Made by a program: the position numbers and the translations under genes
Notes under the pieces: generated by a model
Told to the model about the DNA's origin: nothing
Seen by the model: only the letters and a program-made list of their open reading frames with translations
The model's database searches: none
Assembly (NCBI RefSeq): GCF_024679245.1
Contig: NC_090195.1
Span: forward strand, 6,221,800-6,285,799
DNA from: Pseudorasbora parva
Taxonomy: Eukaryota > Chordata > Actinopteri > Cypriniformes > Gobionidae
Direction of reading: 5' to 3'
Length of the DNA: 64,000 bases
Shown here: positions 37,989-49,028 of the stretch, one piece after another
Layout of the letters: every line of letters starts with the position of its first letter
Numbering within the stretch: the stretch's first letter is position 1

Positions 37989-38103
37989 CTGTGCCAAAAC
38001 AAGACACTGATTCATGTGATCTAATATTGTGAGTTTTTTATTTTAATACAACTTGCTTTTTAACATTCAGTTAAACATTCTAGAGTATATATATATATAT
38101 ATA

Positions 38104-38361
38104 CACTGTCAGAAAAAAAGGTACATTTCTATCACTGGGGCGGTACCCTAAGGTACAAAACCAAAAAGGTACTAATATGTACCTTTAAGGTTCTACTATG
38201 TACCTTTAAGGTACTAATTTGCACTCTTAAAGTACTGATATGTACCTTTTAAGGTACTAATATGAACCATTTAGGGGTGAGTAAGGTACAAAGATGTACC
38301 TTTTCACTTTTGTACCTTAGGGTACCGCCCCAGTGACAGAACTGTACCTTTTTTTCTGAGA

Positions 38362-38364
<3 letters not shown>
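38104..38364. mobile_element. CACTA-like MITE inserted in a (TA)n tract
   Basis: It starts CACTGTCAGAAAAAAAGGTA and ends CCTTTTTTTCTGAGAGTG, with GGTAC repeats inside. (TA)n runs directly up to both ends (to 38103 and from 38365), so the MITE split a microsatellite. Same family as 23185 and 49029. It lies in asb10 intron 5. Confidence 0.92.
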
Positions 38365-38438
<74 letters not shown>

Positions 38439-38460
38439 GTCTATATATATATAAAATGAT
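38365..38460. repeat. (TA)n microsatellite, right part
   Basis: Several TA blocks interrupted by CTC and AATGTC. The left part of the same tract is at 38084-38103. Confidence 0.92.
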
Positions 38461-38509
38461 TATTATTATTATTATTTAAGAAAATGTTGAAAAAAGTCAT
38501 TTATCTGAC

Positions 38510-38623
38510 CTGGAACACCTCAGGAGGAACCGCTTCTACCCAGGCGTCTGTGATTTTGAGGCGGTCATAGGCGTTGAAGAGCACTTCTATTGTTCGTGGA
38601 GATGTGCAGCAATATTTTAACAC
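38510..38623 (-). CDS. asb10: asb10 exon 5
   Basis: 38 codons in phase 0 between an acceptor ending ACACAG and a CAG|GTCAGA donor. It encodes VLKYCCTSPRTIEVLFNAYD and then the linker to the SOCS box, ending VPPEVFQ. It aligns with the PKVL...TIEVLMN segment remembered from human ASB10. Confidence 0.93.
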
Positions 38624-39531
38624 CTGTGTCAGATATATTAGAAAATAAAGCAGTCATATTACAAGAAAAAACATACAAAACAGGGAAAGGAAACTATCAA
38701 ATCAAGCCTTGTTTATGTTATTTTGTTATTTATAGTGTTTTTCTATATTTAAACATTTATTTGGGTGATGCAAAGGTGAATTTTCAGTCTTTATAGTGTC
38801 ACATGATTTTTCATAAATCATTCTCATATATTCAAAACATTTCTTATTATGATCAAAGTTGTGTTGCTTAATATTTTTGTGGAAACTGATTCATGATTCT
38901 TTGATTTATAGAAAGTTCAATAGAACATTATGAATGTCTTTTCTGTCTCTATATGCACTGTAACCAATATCTGTAGTTTTCACAGCATTATTACTGTAAA
39001 ATGAGAAAATACTTACTGTAGAACCTGTATACAGCATGTTGCTGTAGATCTGCAAAGCATCATGGTCTTTTTTCAATGGCGAGTAAATTCTACAGTATTT
39101 TTTTCTCTCCTGTGAATCACAATACAGCATTTTCTAGAATATTTTTTTTTCAGCCAAGGAAAGCTACGAGATTCCCCACTTTCATCCGAATTTTTACTTC
39201 AGAAAGGTAACATAATGTATTTCCAAAGTTTACTCTTGTAAAGTCAACTGTTTCTTCAACTTTAAGAGTGCACTGAGAGAGAAAAGAGTAATGAGCGGCA
39301 CACTTTCTAGTAAACTCGTCTCATGCTGTGTGTGCATTTTATAATTTTATTTCCACAAATATTTCTGCATGATTTCGATATATTTTCTAGTCTGGCAACA
39401 TTTGATAACGTCATTAATTTATAGAAGGATAGTATTGTTAAATAAAAATTAAATTGTGGATGTGATCTCTTTTGGTGCTGATCCGTCACATAATGTGATC
39501 GCTTTTTTTCCTGTCACCACATGCGCGTGAG

Positions 39532-39591
39532 GCAGTGAGCCAAAGCCTGCCGACTCTCGACGGTCTCGAGCTGAAAGCAAACGCAGCTGAG
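39532..39591 (+). CDS. Putative exon A of a cryptic spliced unit
   Basis: Open in the frame shared with the next three blocks: AVSQSLPTLDGLELKANAAE (20 codons). It has a strong GAG|GTATGT donor. The acceptor is uncertain, because several AGs lie between 39530 and 39539 after a TTTTTTTCCTGTC tract. No start codon is seen; it would have to come from an exon further upstream, perhaps ending at 39206 (AAAG|GTAACA). The product is not recognised. Confidence 0.35.
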
Positions 39592-39904
39592 GTATGTACG
39601 TTAGGCCTAACTTAACATATTTTTCATAGTGATTAATCATGATTTTTCTGAATGGAAACCCCCAGAAACTAGATTGGTAAAATGCTATTCAAACTTGTGG
39701 GAGCATGCATGGGCTGTAGGCTACTGTATTAAGATTTGTCTTATCCGGCAACATTACATTTTTAACGTCTTTAATTTGATTAAAGACTAACGTTAGCATT
39801 GGGAAATAACATTAATTTAAAATGGTGTAATTTTTTGTATTTATTGGCGCGGTAGCCGTTTAATAATCTCTCGTTTCTTTTCTCTTGCTTGCTGTTGCCG
39901 CAAG

Positions 39905-39955
39905 CGGAATCAGACATTGAAGTTAAGCGGGCCGAGAAAACGCAGCCAGCTAGAG
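39905..39955 (+). CDS. Putative exon B of a cryptic spliced unit
   Basis: The polypyrimidine tract TTTCTTTTCTCTTGCTTGC precedes the CCGCAAG acceptor, and the donor is GAG|GTAACG. It is 51 bases, exactly 17 codons, and keeps the frame: RNQTLKLSGPRKRSQLE, strongly basic. No domain is recognised. Confidence 0.4.
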
Positions 39956-40289
39956 GTAACGTTATCTGTTAAGCTACGTTACTTAACATATTCTTAATAA
40001 TTTCATGATTTTTCTGAACTTCATTGCCTTCAAGCTGCAGAAACTATAAGTTAGATTGTTAATAGAGTGCCATTCCCGACTTTTGGGAGCATATATTGTA
40101 TTAATATTTGTCTTATCTGGCGAAATTACATTTATAACGTCTTTTATTTTATTAAATAGTAGCTACGTTAGCTTTAAATAAAAATTATTTGAAATTGTAA
40201 TTTTTTACAGTATTGCCACACACTTTCTCTTATGAATATTGAACTTGTGATTTCTAAAACTGTGTTTTCGTTTTATTTTGTGTTACAAG

Positions 40290-40357
40290 AAACTTCCACC
40301 TAAGCAAACGCTGAGGCTCAGATTTCCTGCCAAACACTCCCAGACTCATTATGCTCG
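40290..40357 (+). CDS. Putative exon C of a cryptic spliced unit
   Basis: The acceptor TTTTGTGTTACAAG and the donor CTCG|GTAAGA both fit consensus well. Only one of the three forward frames is open through the exon, KLPPKQTLRLRFPAKHSQTH, and it is the frame handed over by exon B. It ends with two bases of an Arg codon completed by exon D. Confidence 0.42.
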
Positions 40358-40530
40358 GTAAGATCCAAGCACTCAACATACACAATAGATGCCAATATTA
40401 AGGGTTACTTCACATATAAAGCATCTTGCACTTACATTCCAAAAATCTCTAGTTGTTACTGATCCAATAGAAAAAAATAGGTATTTTTTCTTGGATAGGG
40501 TAATGCATAGCCTAATGTTTTTATTTTCAG

Positions 40531-40654
40531 ATTCTTCGTCAGAATTAACCCAGAGCACACCGAGTGCAATTCAAAGGTCCAGATTAGCAGACAAACTGGG
40601 AAGGTGGTCATCAGGGACTTCATTGAGTATGACTGGCAGAACAACTAATTCCAG
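40531..40654 (+). CDS. Putative exon D of a cryptic spliced unit, with stop
   Basis: The acceptor TTTTTATTTTCAG and donor CCAG|GTGAGA are excellent. In the frame handed over by exon C it reads FFVRINPEHTECNSKVQISR, then QTGKVVIRDFIEYDWQNN and TAA, six bases before the donor. Codon choice here (GTC, GAG, AAC, GTG, ATC, GAC, TTC) is like real fish coding sequence. A second frame is also open through the exon (SSSELTQSTPSAIQRSRLAD) and continues into exon E. I do not recognise either product. Confidence 0.45.
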
Positions 40655-40728
40655 GTGAGACTTTTAATTGTTACCTTGAATACCTTTAAATGGTGATTGA
40701 AAGTCAGGGGTGGCCAGCAACTTGTCTA

Positions 40729-41047
40729 TTAAAGGGATAGTTCACTTTAAAATTTATTCTCAAGTTGTTTCAAACCTGTATGAATTTCTTTCTTCTGCTG
40801 AACACAAAAGAGGATATTTTGAAGAATGTTGGTAACCAAACAGTTAACTGGAGCCAGTGACTTCCATAATAGTAAAAAAAAAAATACTATGGAAGTCACT
40901 GGCTCCAGTTAACTGTTTGGTTACCGACATTCTTCAAAATATCCTCTTTTGTGTTCAGCAGGAGAAAGAAATTCATACAGATTTGAAACAACTTGAGGTT
41001 GAGTATGTGATAATAGCATTTTCATTTTAAAGTGAACTATCCCTTTA
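40729..41047. mobile_element. Fold-back TTAAAGGGATAGTTCAC element
   Basis: A palindrome of about 320 bases with arms GGAGCCAGTGACTTCCATA / TATGGAAGTCACTGGCTCC around an A-run loop. It lies between putative exons D and E. Confidence 0.9.
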
Positions 41048-41613
41048 GGCCTGCCAAGCATCATTTTCAAATCAGGCAGTTTTACAGCGTCAACACAAGG
41101 TGATTCAACAACACTGACATGAAAAACAGGAGGAACATTGTGTGACAACACCAGCCAGTTAGAATACTTTTCCATTCAGAACTCACAAACATAAATTTCA
41201 CTGTTGTATCACTAACTGCAAACATGGTATTGTGGCAGAAATGTGGGATATTCATGTACAATTTTATAATATTCATGTAGACAGCTATTAAATATTAAAG
41301 TAATGGCAAATGACAGAAACCAATTCTGTCTAATAAGAGTCGAGTTGCAACTCCATAATATTTACATTTTATCTTTTAAAAATAGGTTGTTATTTTTACA
41401 GATGTTACAGTTTGTGTTAACGAAAATACATTTACATTTTACATCTTTTGTAAAGCTATAAAAAAATATCAGCCCCGGGGGATGCTACTCCACAAACCAC
41501 CAACAAAGCATATAAAAAATACTAATATTTATTTAAAACTTTATGTGTATGTCATCAACCCATCTGTCTTACTTTTAAACTTTTACATTAATAATGAATT
41601 TCTTCTTCTACAG

Positions 41614-42140
41614 GGCAGAAGACTCAGGCCCAGGAAGTCCAGGTCAAGTTTTAAAAGAATAATAGTTATGGAAAAAAAACATTATTGGAGAAAAACAATA
41701 TTCAGGTTTGAAATCCTTCTGTTTTTAAAGGGATAGTCCACCCAAAAATTTCAATTGTGTCATCATTTACTTACCCTCAACCTGTATAAATTTCTTTCTT
41801 TTGCTGAACACAAAGAAAGATATTTTGTAGAATGCTGTCAACCAGACAGTTGATGGGTCCCATTGACTTCCTTAGTATTTTTTTTCTACTAAGGAAGTCA
41901 ATGGGACCCATCAACTGTCTGGTTACCGACATTCTTCAAAATATCTTTCTTTGTGTTCAGCAAAAGAAATAAATTTATACAGGTTGAGGGTGAGTAAATG
42001 ATGACACAATTAAACATTTTGGGTGAACTATCCCTTTAAATCATTTAATTTTTATAGATTTGTAATTTTACCCAAACATTTGAATACATATTGATTGTTT
42101 TGTTTGCTCAAAAAAGTGCTGAAATGAAATAAATTGTTCA
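41614..42140 (+). other. Putative terminal exon E of the cryptic unit
   Basis: It follows a good acceptor (TTTCTTCTTCTACAG). In the frame that stops in exon D this would be 3' UTR; in the alternative frame it adds AEDSGPGSPGQVLKE and a stop at 41660. A fold-back element lies within it, and an AATAAA is at 42128-42133. Confidence 0.35.
41725..42039. mobile_element. Fold-back TTAAAGGGATAGTCCACCC element
   Basis: A palindrome of about 315 bases, arms TTGATGGGTCCCATTGACTT and the complement around a TTTTTTTTCTAC loop. Same family as 27241 and 40729. Confidence 0.92.
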
Positions 42141-42648
42141 CAGAGAAATGTTAACTTATTGAAAAAAATTTATATGTTCAGAAAATATATAGATTTGAAA
42201 TCCTGCTGTTTTTAAATAATTACATTTTTATACATTTGTAATTTTATCCAAACATTTTAATAAATATTGATTTTGTTTGTTCAGAAAAGTGTTTTTTTGT
42301 ATGTTCAGAAAAGTGATGAAATAAAAAATGTACAGATAAATTGTAACATTGAACAAATTATGCTATACTATTTTTTTTATCAATTTTTGAAATTAAAAGT
42401 GAGAAAATAAATGGCATTTGTGACAGTGTCTTTATTTTACAGTACACAAAATTAATGCAGTAATCCTGATTACAGTATAATTATAAAATACAGTACTGTG
42501 ATTATTACTGTACATTTTTTTACAGTAATTAAAAAGTTACTGCGATTATATTTACAGTAAGAATACTGTGAAATGAAATACAGCAACTTACAAGCTAATT
42601 GCTGCCAGCAAGTTGCTGTATTTTTCACAGTTATCTTTTTACAGTGTG

Positions 42649-44229
42649 CATAGTTGTTAAAAATAATAATATATTTCCCTAGTCAGTATGTAAAGACAGT
42701 GTGTGACAAAAGATGTATGTCCAAATTTACATACTCATAAAGGAGTAGGCAAAAAGTATCTGGATGACCTACTACTTCCTGCTTTATGAAGTGCACATAC
42801 GATGGACACTTTACTATCCCATGAGGCCACGGGAGAGGACTTGTGACTGACAGTCAACCAACGCAACTGACACTAGGTCACATGATAATGACAACATGAC
42901 CATTGTAGTATGTTCAGATAAAATTCATATACATTCACATGGAGTCCCGCATGACATGTGGGAAAAAACTAGTGGGCTAAATGTTTAAATCGAGGGAACG
43001 ATTGTCCACACATTCATATAATTGTCCGATTGTCATTGTCCACACAATTTACTTTTTTTTCTTGCATGTCATGTGCAGGGCTCTGTACATTTATACTATA
43101 TAGAACGCATCTTTATTTTTTTAGTGGTTGAGGAGTAATTACTAATTCAAAATTAGTACCTACTCAAAAGGTATGCGATTTCAGACGCAGCCACAGGCGA
43201 GGGAAGCCGGTCATAGATGAGCAGCTTTTTGTCAGTTTCCACCTGGAGCAACAGCCCCACCTGTGTTGTGGAGGTCAAAGGTGGAAAGTTGTATTTTTGG
43301 GGGAACATTGCATGGAATAATTAACTACTTGGGCTGATGAACAGATTGGGCCCCCCTCTGGGGGATTGTGGGGAATTTCTGCAATTACTGCTAATTAATC
43401 TCCTATTAACATTTGCCTCGTTAAGACTCAGGCAATTTATTTGGCACAAGTGGGACTCATTGGATGCGTGATGTCAAGTGTTTTTAACTGTGCGCTTTTG
43501 AAAGACAGAAATAAATCCATCTGAAAGTGATTATTTCTGTGTTTGTGACAACTAAACTGTCATATGCTGCTCGCGGTGATCTTTAATGATGGCTTTGAGT
43601 TCATTAATTTCTATATATTAGTTGAATAGGATAAATATATCCTGTGTGCTAAAGAAAACAGATGGATGTCTTCCTGAGACAGGGGTTCGTTTCGTATAAA
43701 TGGCAAAAAGGTTAGTTCCCAATTTTACTGTGCATGGTTATAAAAAGAATAGTCATATTCTCCCTTCATGCCATTTCATGCCTTTTTCTGTTTTTTTTTT
43801 ATACTATTATTAATGTCTTTACTGTCACTTATTGAATGCATCCTTGCTAATAAAAAATATCCTAAAAGTGAAAAATATCAGTAGCGTATACCCCTAATCA
43901 AAAAATACTTTAATTGAATCATAATTTGGAACCAATCCTTTACCGTCTTAATGAGATAATTAGACAAATAACTTGAAATAAGAATAAAAAATAGCCTAAT
44001 GGATAAACTAAAGTTCTAAGAAATAGGAATTTCAGATCATTCTAAAAGTTACCCTGTTGTTCTATTTTAAAGGTTCTTAAGTTTGTTTTTAAAACTATAG
44101 GTTTACATCCATCCAAGGTTAAAAAACACTTGAATTTTCTCAAAATCTACATCGTACACCACCTCATTTCTCAAAGATCTGAAAACTGTGTTTTGGCCGT
44201 TCATTTTTCACGACAAAGGCGTTTTTGGG
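42649..44229 (-). other. asb10 intron 4, right part
   Basis: No exon is seen. 43320-43470 (AATTACTGCTAATTAATCTC, GGCAATTTATTTGGCACAAG) is unique and could be a conserved regulatory element. The rest is AT-rich. Confidence 0.4.
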
Positions 44230-44765
44230 TAGCCTGACAAGCCAGACCCACATCAAGATGTTTGGTCTGGAAACTCACCATAGACAGGGCTCAATCCGAG
44301 GGGCGGATAAACGGTTGTCTTTCAAACTCCCTCTGCACGCGATAGGATAGCACTACCACCAACCAGAGCAACGAAGGTGAAACAGAGCTTGTTGATAGAT
44401 TAAACATTCACCGTATTCGGTCGGCTAAACTCCGAACACATCTTCCCTTTTTAAGAATCACTTCAGTGCCGCTCTTTGTTTTTTTTCTCAGAGAAAAGCT
44501 TAACTCCAAGTCTTCCAGAGTCGCGGTCAAAGCTGATTCGAAAGACCGCCGCCGTTCGCCAGTTTCTGTGTTTACTAGAAACGCAAAACTCTGCCGTCAA
44601 CTCTGCCGTCGTCATTATGACCCCGCCCGCCGACTCTATACACGACGTGATTGGCCCGTCCAGATTGTGAGGAATACAGCTCAGAAGGGTATTGAGAGTT
44701 CCTAGACGACACTTGCGGGCAGATTAAATTTGCTGCCGCTAGGGTGCGTCTAGATTTCTAGGCTA
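44230..44765 (+). mobile_element. Second copy of the TAGCCT...AGGCTA element
   Basis: GTTTTTGGG is repeated exactly at both sides (44221-44229 and 44766-44774). The ends are TAGCCT and AGGCTA. It is the inverted relative of 16654-17167 and 536 bp long, with no coding. Confidence 0.88.
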
Positions 44766-44774
44766 GTTTTTGGG

Positions 44775-45651
44775 GCCTGTAAGGTGTTGAAAACGATGCC
44801 TTTACTGTCTCCATGTAAACAATTGAGAACAATTGTGTTTGTGAAAATTGTGCCGCCATGTGTATAATGTGTTCGTGGGGTGACATTGACGTCGCCAACT
44901 ACTGGCCTGACATGCATAATACAGCCTTTTTGTGTCATTTTCGCAGATCTGTGTGAACAGGGATCTGTTTAACATCGTTGTAGTCTGTTTTTAGTTCATC
45001 AGTGTCGTGTAAACATACCCTCAGTTTCTTTAAACCCCTTCTTTTGAGAGCCTACTCTGCTCTGATTGGTCAGATGGCTCAGTCTGCTGTGATTGGTCTA
45101 TACCGCTTACAGCACATGTCTGAATTTCAGCTCCGGGTCTTCCTCAGGGTTTGATACGAACGATGGCGTTGTTTCTTCTGTATCAATTCTAGCATGAGTT
45201 CTCGTCCTTTTGAAGTGCATGCAAAGTGGATTCGCAGCACTAAAAAACACTGTTCTCACAGACCAAACTCTTCCAGGCCTCGGCCACAACTAGTGTTAAA
45301 GTCAAAGTCGACGTTGTTCACGAGGCTGGCATTATGCAAATGTTACATTGTTACGCAGGTATGTAAAAGAAAGTAAGGCGACTCACTCCAGCAGTTCAGA
45401 TTCATTCTTTTGGGAGACGATAACTTAATTTGTAGAGCATTTTGATCTTTTAATTTTACACAGTTATATTACGCACCCCATTAAAGGTGTTATTTGGAAA
45501 AGCATAATAATGGCACTTTTAAGGGTTCCAAATTTATTCCTAATAACATTGGTTCCAAATAACAATAGAAATTAGCATTCCTTGACTAGGGATATAGGAA
45601 TTTCATTTGACTTTGAATGGAAGGCAGTGTAAGTCCTTGTCCAGTCCTGAC
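44775..45651 (-). other. asb10 intron 4, end next to exon 4
   Basis: TCTGATTGGTCAGATGGCTC and a similar TGTGATTGGTCTATACCGC near 45060-45110 suggest repeat-derived sequence. No gene. Confidence 0.4.
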
Positions 45652-46156
45652 CTTGGGCAGAGCTCCAGGCCACACCCTGATGGAGCCATAATTGAGAAGT
45701 GCCTGCACGATCCTCTCGGGCTCATGGTCCGTCTTGTAGGTCACCACCTTTAGGATGTTATGCATTGGCGCTTCGCCACCGTAATCCATTTCGTTGACCA
45801 AGGCTTTACACTTAAGCAGTAGATCCACCACGTCAGGGTTAACGTTCTTACAGGCCATGTGCAGTGGAGTCTGCTTGTCCGCATCACTGACCTGTACGTC
45901 CGCCCCAGCAGCCACCAGCATGTGGCAAACGCGGCTGTAGCGCTCCAGGGACGCGCGGTCCTGTGGCTGGGAGCAGGCCGCATTTAGAGGGGTGTGTCCT
46001 TCGTCGTTTTGTAGGTTTAGCGCAGCTCCGTGTCGTAAGTAGAGCTCCACGTGATCAGGAAGCCCATGGCGGGCCGCCACATGAAGGGCCGTGTCGTTCT
46101 CATCCAAAGTTTGACTGTTGATCAAAGCGCCGGACGCAAGCAGATGTTTGGCACAC
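45652..46156 (-). CDS. asb10: asb10 exon 4 (ankyrin repeats)
   Basis: One base completes a Glu codon, then CAKHLLASGALINSQTLDEN and further ankyrin repeats: NDTALHVAARHGLPDHVELY, GHTPLNAACS, KQTPLHMACKNVNPDVVDLL and GEAPMHNILKVV. It ends QALLNYGSIRVWPGALPK at the AAG|GTCAGG donor, which is a weak match to consensus. The acceptor is CTCCAG|GTGTGCC. NHG/NYG-(A/S)IRVWPGALPKV is a signature of ASB10, and the paralogue ASB18 differs there. Confidence 0.95.
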
Positions 46157-46251
46157 CTGGAGAAACATGCGCAAATATTACATTCTTCATTAGCTCTATC
46201 AATTTTGCTGGATATTATTTAACATCAAAGTCTACATTGTCTGCAAGTACA

Positions 46252-47035
46252 ACACTGGACAAAAGTCTGGCTCGGTAAGATGTTTAACGGTTTTGAAAGA
46301 AGTCTCTTCTGCTTATCAAGGCTGCTTTTATTTTATCAACAAAAAAACAGTAAAAACTCAAATTGTGAAATATTATTACAATTTAAAATAACTGTTTTCT
46401 TTTTGAATATATTTTAATATGTAATTTATTCCTGTGATCGAAGATGAATTTCCAGCATCATTCCTCCAGTCCTTAGTGTCACATGATCCTTCAGAAATCC
46501 TTCTAATGATGATTTAATGCTCAAAAAACATTTATTATTATTATCAATGTCAGTGGAAATGTCAATGTTTGTGGAAATTTTACATGACCAATTAATAGTT
46601 AATACTTTTATTCAGCAATGATGCATTAAATTGATCAAAAGTAACAGTAACAGCATTTATATTACAGAAGATTTCTATTTCAAATAAATGCTGATCTTTT
46701 GAACTTTCAATTCATCAAAGAATCCTAAAATATGAAGCAGTTTCCTCACAATAAGAACCATCATTAATAATTGAGCCCCAATTATAACTCGGGAGCAATA
46801 TTAGCATCATCATATCAGAATGATTTCTGAAGGATCATGTGACACTGAAGACGTGAGTAATGATGCTGGAAATTAAGCTTTGATAACAGGAATAAATTAT
46901 ATTTCAAAATATATTCAAATAGAAAAATATTCCAGTTTTTTTTTACAATATTTGAGTAAATCTAACCTTTGTGAGCACAAGAGGCTTCTTTCAACAAGAA
47001 AAAAAGACTAATTACTCCAAACTTTTGAGTGGTGG
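46252..47035. mobile_element. Fold-back repeat in asb10 intron 3
   Basis: GTGTCACATGATCCTTCAGA near 46478 and TCTGAAGGATCATGTGACAC near 46827 are exact mirrors; the outer ends (ACTGGACAAAAGTCTGG / CCAAACTTTTGAGTGG) are imperfect mirrors. Partial relatives lie at 47838-48120 and 56289-56740. Confidence 0.75.
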
Positions 47036-47130
47036 TACACCTTCATTTCAAGTGTCAATCTGAGAGTCATTTGAAATGGTGAAGTTCACCACAGGATTTC
47101 CTGTAATCACAGCACTGAGCGAGCACTTAC

Positions 47131-47398
47131 TCAAGGGAGTCGAGTTCAGTGCACACGTGCAGGGGCATCTGCCCGTCTTCATTGGTTGCGTTGGCATTGG
47201 CTCCGTACTGCAGCAACAGCTTGGCGCACTCGGGCTGGCACTCCTCACAGGCCTCATGCAGGGCAGTGGTGCCCCCAGGTGCCAGGTCCACTCGAGCGCC
47301 CCTCAGGAGGAGATGCCGCAGACATTCGCTGAAGCCCCGGCCAGCGGTGATGTGCAGTGGCGTGGTCAGCTCTTGTTCATAAGTTAATGACCACAGTC
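47131..47398 (-). CDS. asb10: asb10 exon 3 (ankyrin repeats)
   Basis: The acceptor TTGTTCAG is followed by LWSLTYEQELTTPLHITAG, then RGARVDLAPGGTTALHEAC and QYGANANATNEDGQMPLHV. It ends at the GA|GTAAGT donor within a Glu codon. The RLWSLTYE(E/Q)ELTTPLH segment is a hallmark of ASB10. 88 codons. Confidence 0.96.
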
Positions 47399-48695
47399 CT
47401 GAACAACAGAGCACTGCTAAGAGATTATCTGAAGATTCATGTTGCAGCTAGTCATTCCAACTATAGTTATTTTTAATTTTAGATCAGGAAATCGTGAACA
47501 AGACTGGAGAATGACACGAAAAATCTTCACAGTTTATGAAGTTACAGAAAGGGAACTGACTTTCCCTTGCACTATAATGCACTAACCCAACAATTGGGTT
47601 GTTTTAACCCAATGGCTGAGTTGTTTTAACCCAGCAATTGGGTTGTCTTAAGCAACATTTAACCCAACAGCTGGGTTAAAACAACTCAGCCGTTGGGTTA
47701 AAACAACCCAATTGTTGGGTTAGTGCATTTTCAACCCAACTTGGGTTGTTTTTAACCCAGCATTTTTTAGAGTGTAGAGTGTAGACTCTTGTAGGATTTT
47801 TTTGGTGCATTGTTTGACAAATTTTTACATTTTCATGCACTTCTATTCAAAAGTTTGTGGCCAGTAAGATTTCTTAATGTCTTATGACATTTCTTTGATG
47901 TCTTCTAGTCACCAAGGCTGCATTTATTTGATCAAAACACAGTGAAAACAGTAATATTGTGAAATATTATAACTATAAAATAAAAAAATCTGAATTTATT
48001 ATAAAATGTAATTTATTCCTGTGATGGAAAGCATAATTCAGCATAATTTCTCCAGTCTTCAGTGTGATCACATGATCTTTCAAAAATCACGAATCATTTT
48101 AAAACACTGATTTACTGCACGGTTATTATCGCCAAGGATCAGCAGAATTCTTCCCTAAAAGTGATCAGGCCGTAGCTAATCAGGCCGACCAAACCATAAG
48201 GGATTTAGCGGGATGATAATACCCACCCCGACTACAGCGTCACCAGGCTCGCCCCAGTCAGCCTGATGGTGACGCTACAGCTATCAAACAAAATGTTCGG
48301 GTATTTTGGATTTTTTCTTTTGAGAGCTAGTTCTAGGTGTCTTTGGTGCCGCAATTGTCTAGGAGGACACTCGTGAATCTTAAAGAACATGGCCGCTGTC
48401 GGGCGATGAAATTTAAGTGGCTGTCAGACAAGGTTAACGGGACTCACAGCTCTAGAGGCCTATGAGAAATTTGAAAGAAATTGGCCTGTGGGTGTCTTCG
48501 TGATCTTCACGTGCATAAAGTATTGGACATCAAATGATTTTTTGCACATACCCACGACAAGGCCTTAAAGTGCTTAAACCTCATTAATTGCTACTTGCAG
48601 CTATATTGTTTCTTATTATTATTATCAATGTTGAAAACATTTGCTGCAAAATATTTTTGTGGAAACAATGATACAGTTTTTTAATGTAATTTTTA
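47399..48695 (-). other. asb10 intron 2 with repeat fragments
   Basis: 47576-47777 is a palindromic array of AACCCAA/TTGGGTT motifs with a right end TTTTTTAGAGTG, a CACTA-like MITE that has lost its left end. 47838-48120 is half of the CAAAAGTTTG fold-back family. 48120-48690 shows nothing recognised. Confidence 0.6.
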
Positions 48696-49028
48696 TTAAA
48701 GGTGCACTATGTAGTATTTTTGCAGTAAAATATCCAAAAAACCCATTGATATGTATTTTATTCAGTTGAATTCTTACAATATCCCAAATGTTTCCAACTA
48801 TTTGTAAATTGTGAGAAAACTGCTATTTTAACCAAGAGCCAGAGCGCCTGAGCATAGCGTCTGAGGGAGTCGCCTGTCAATTGCGCCATATCTGCGTTAG
48901 CCTCGGTTTCCAGTTTTATTCTGCAGAAGCGATTTACTCTTAGCAGTGTGAACATGTCACAGCAGCCGCTGAGCGAACGCACAGTAACGTCATAACCTCA
49001 TTTTAAACACACTTAAATGTATCTAATA

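Larger units (their letters stand above)
38956..42646 (+). mobile_element. 3.7 kb element with CACTA-like ends and exon-like cargo
   Basis: The outer ends are CACTGTAA (38956) and TTACAGTG (42646), flanked by TG on both sides (38954-38955, 42647-42648). The subterminal sequences are rich in TACAGTA/TACTGTA and TTGCTGTA motifs at both ends, as in CACTA/EnSpm-type elements. The interior carries several exon-like blocks on the plus strand (see the next entries) and two younger fold-back insertions. It lies in asb10 intron 4, antisense to asb10. It could instead be two separate small elements that happen to bracket unrelated sequence. Confidence 0.5.

Noticed and set aside
44466..44705. Frames in the 44230-44765 element as transposase remnants
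   Set aside because: No DDE or zinc-finger motifs; the same region in the copy at 16654 is not conserved as protein.
45194..45376. 60-residue plus-strand frame next to asb10 exon 4
   Set aside because: No motif or splice signals; overlaps a minus-strand frame of similar length.
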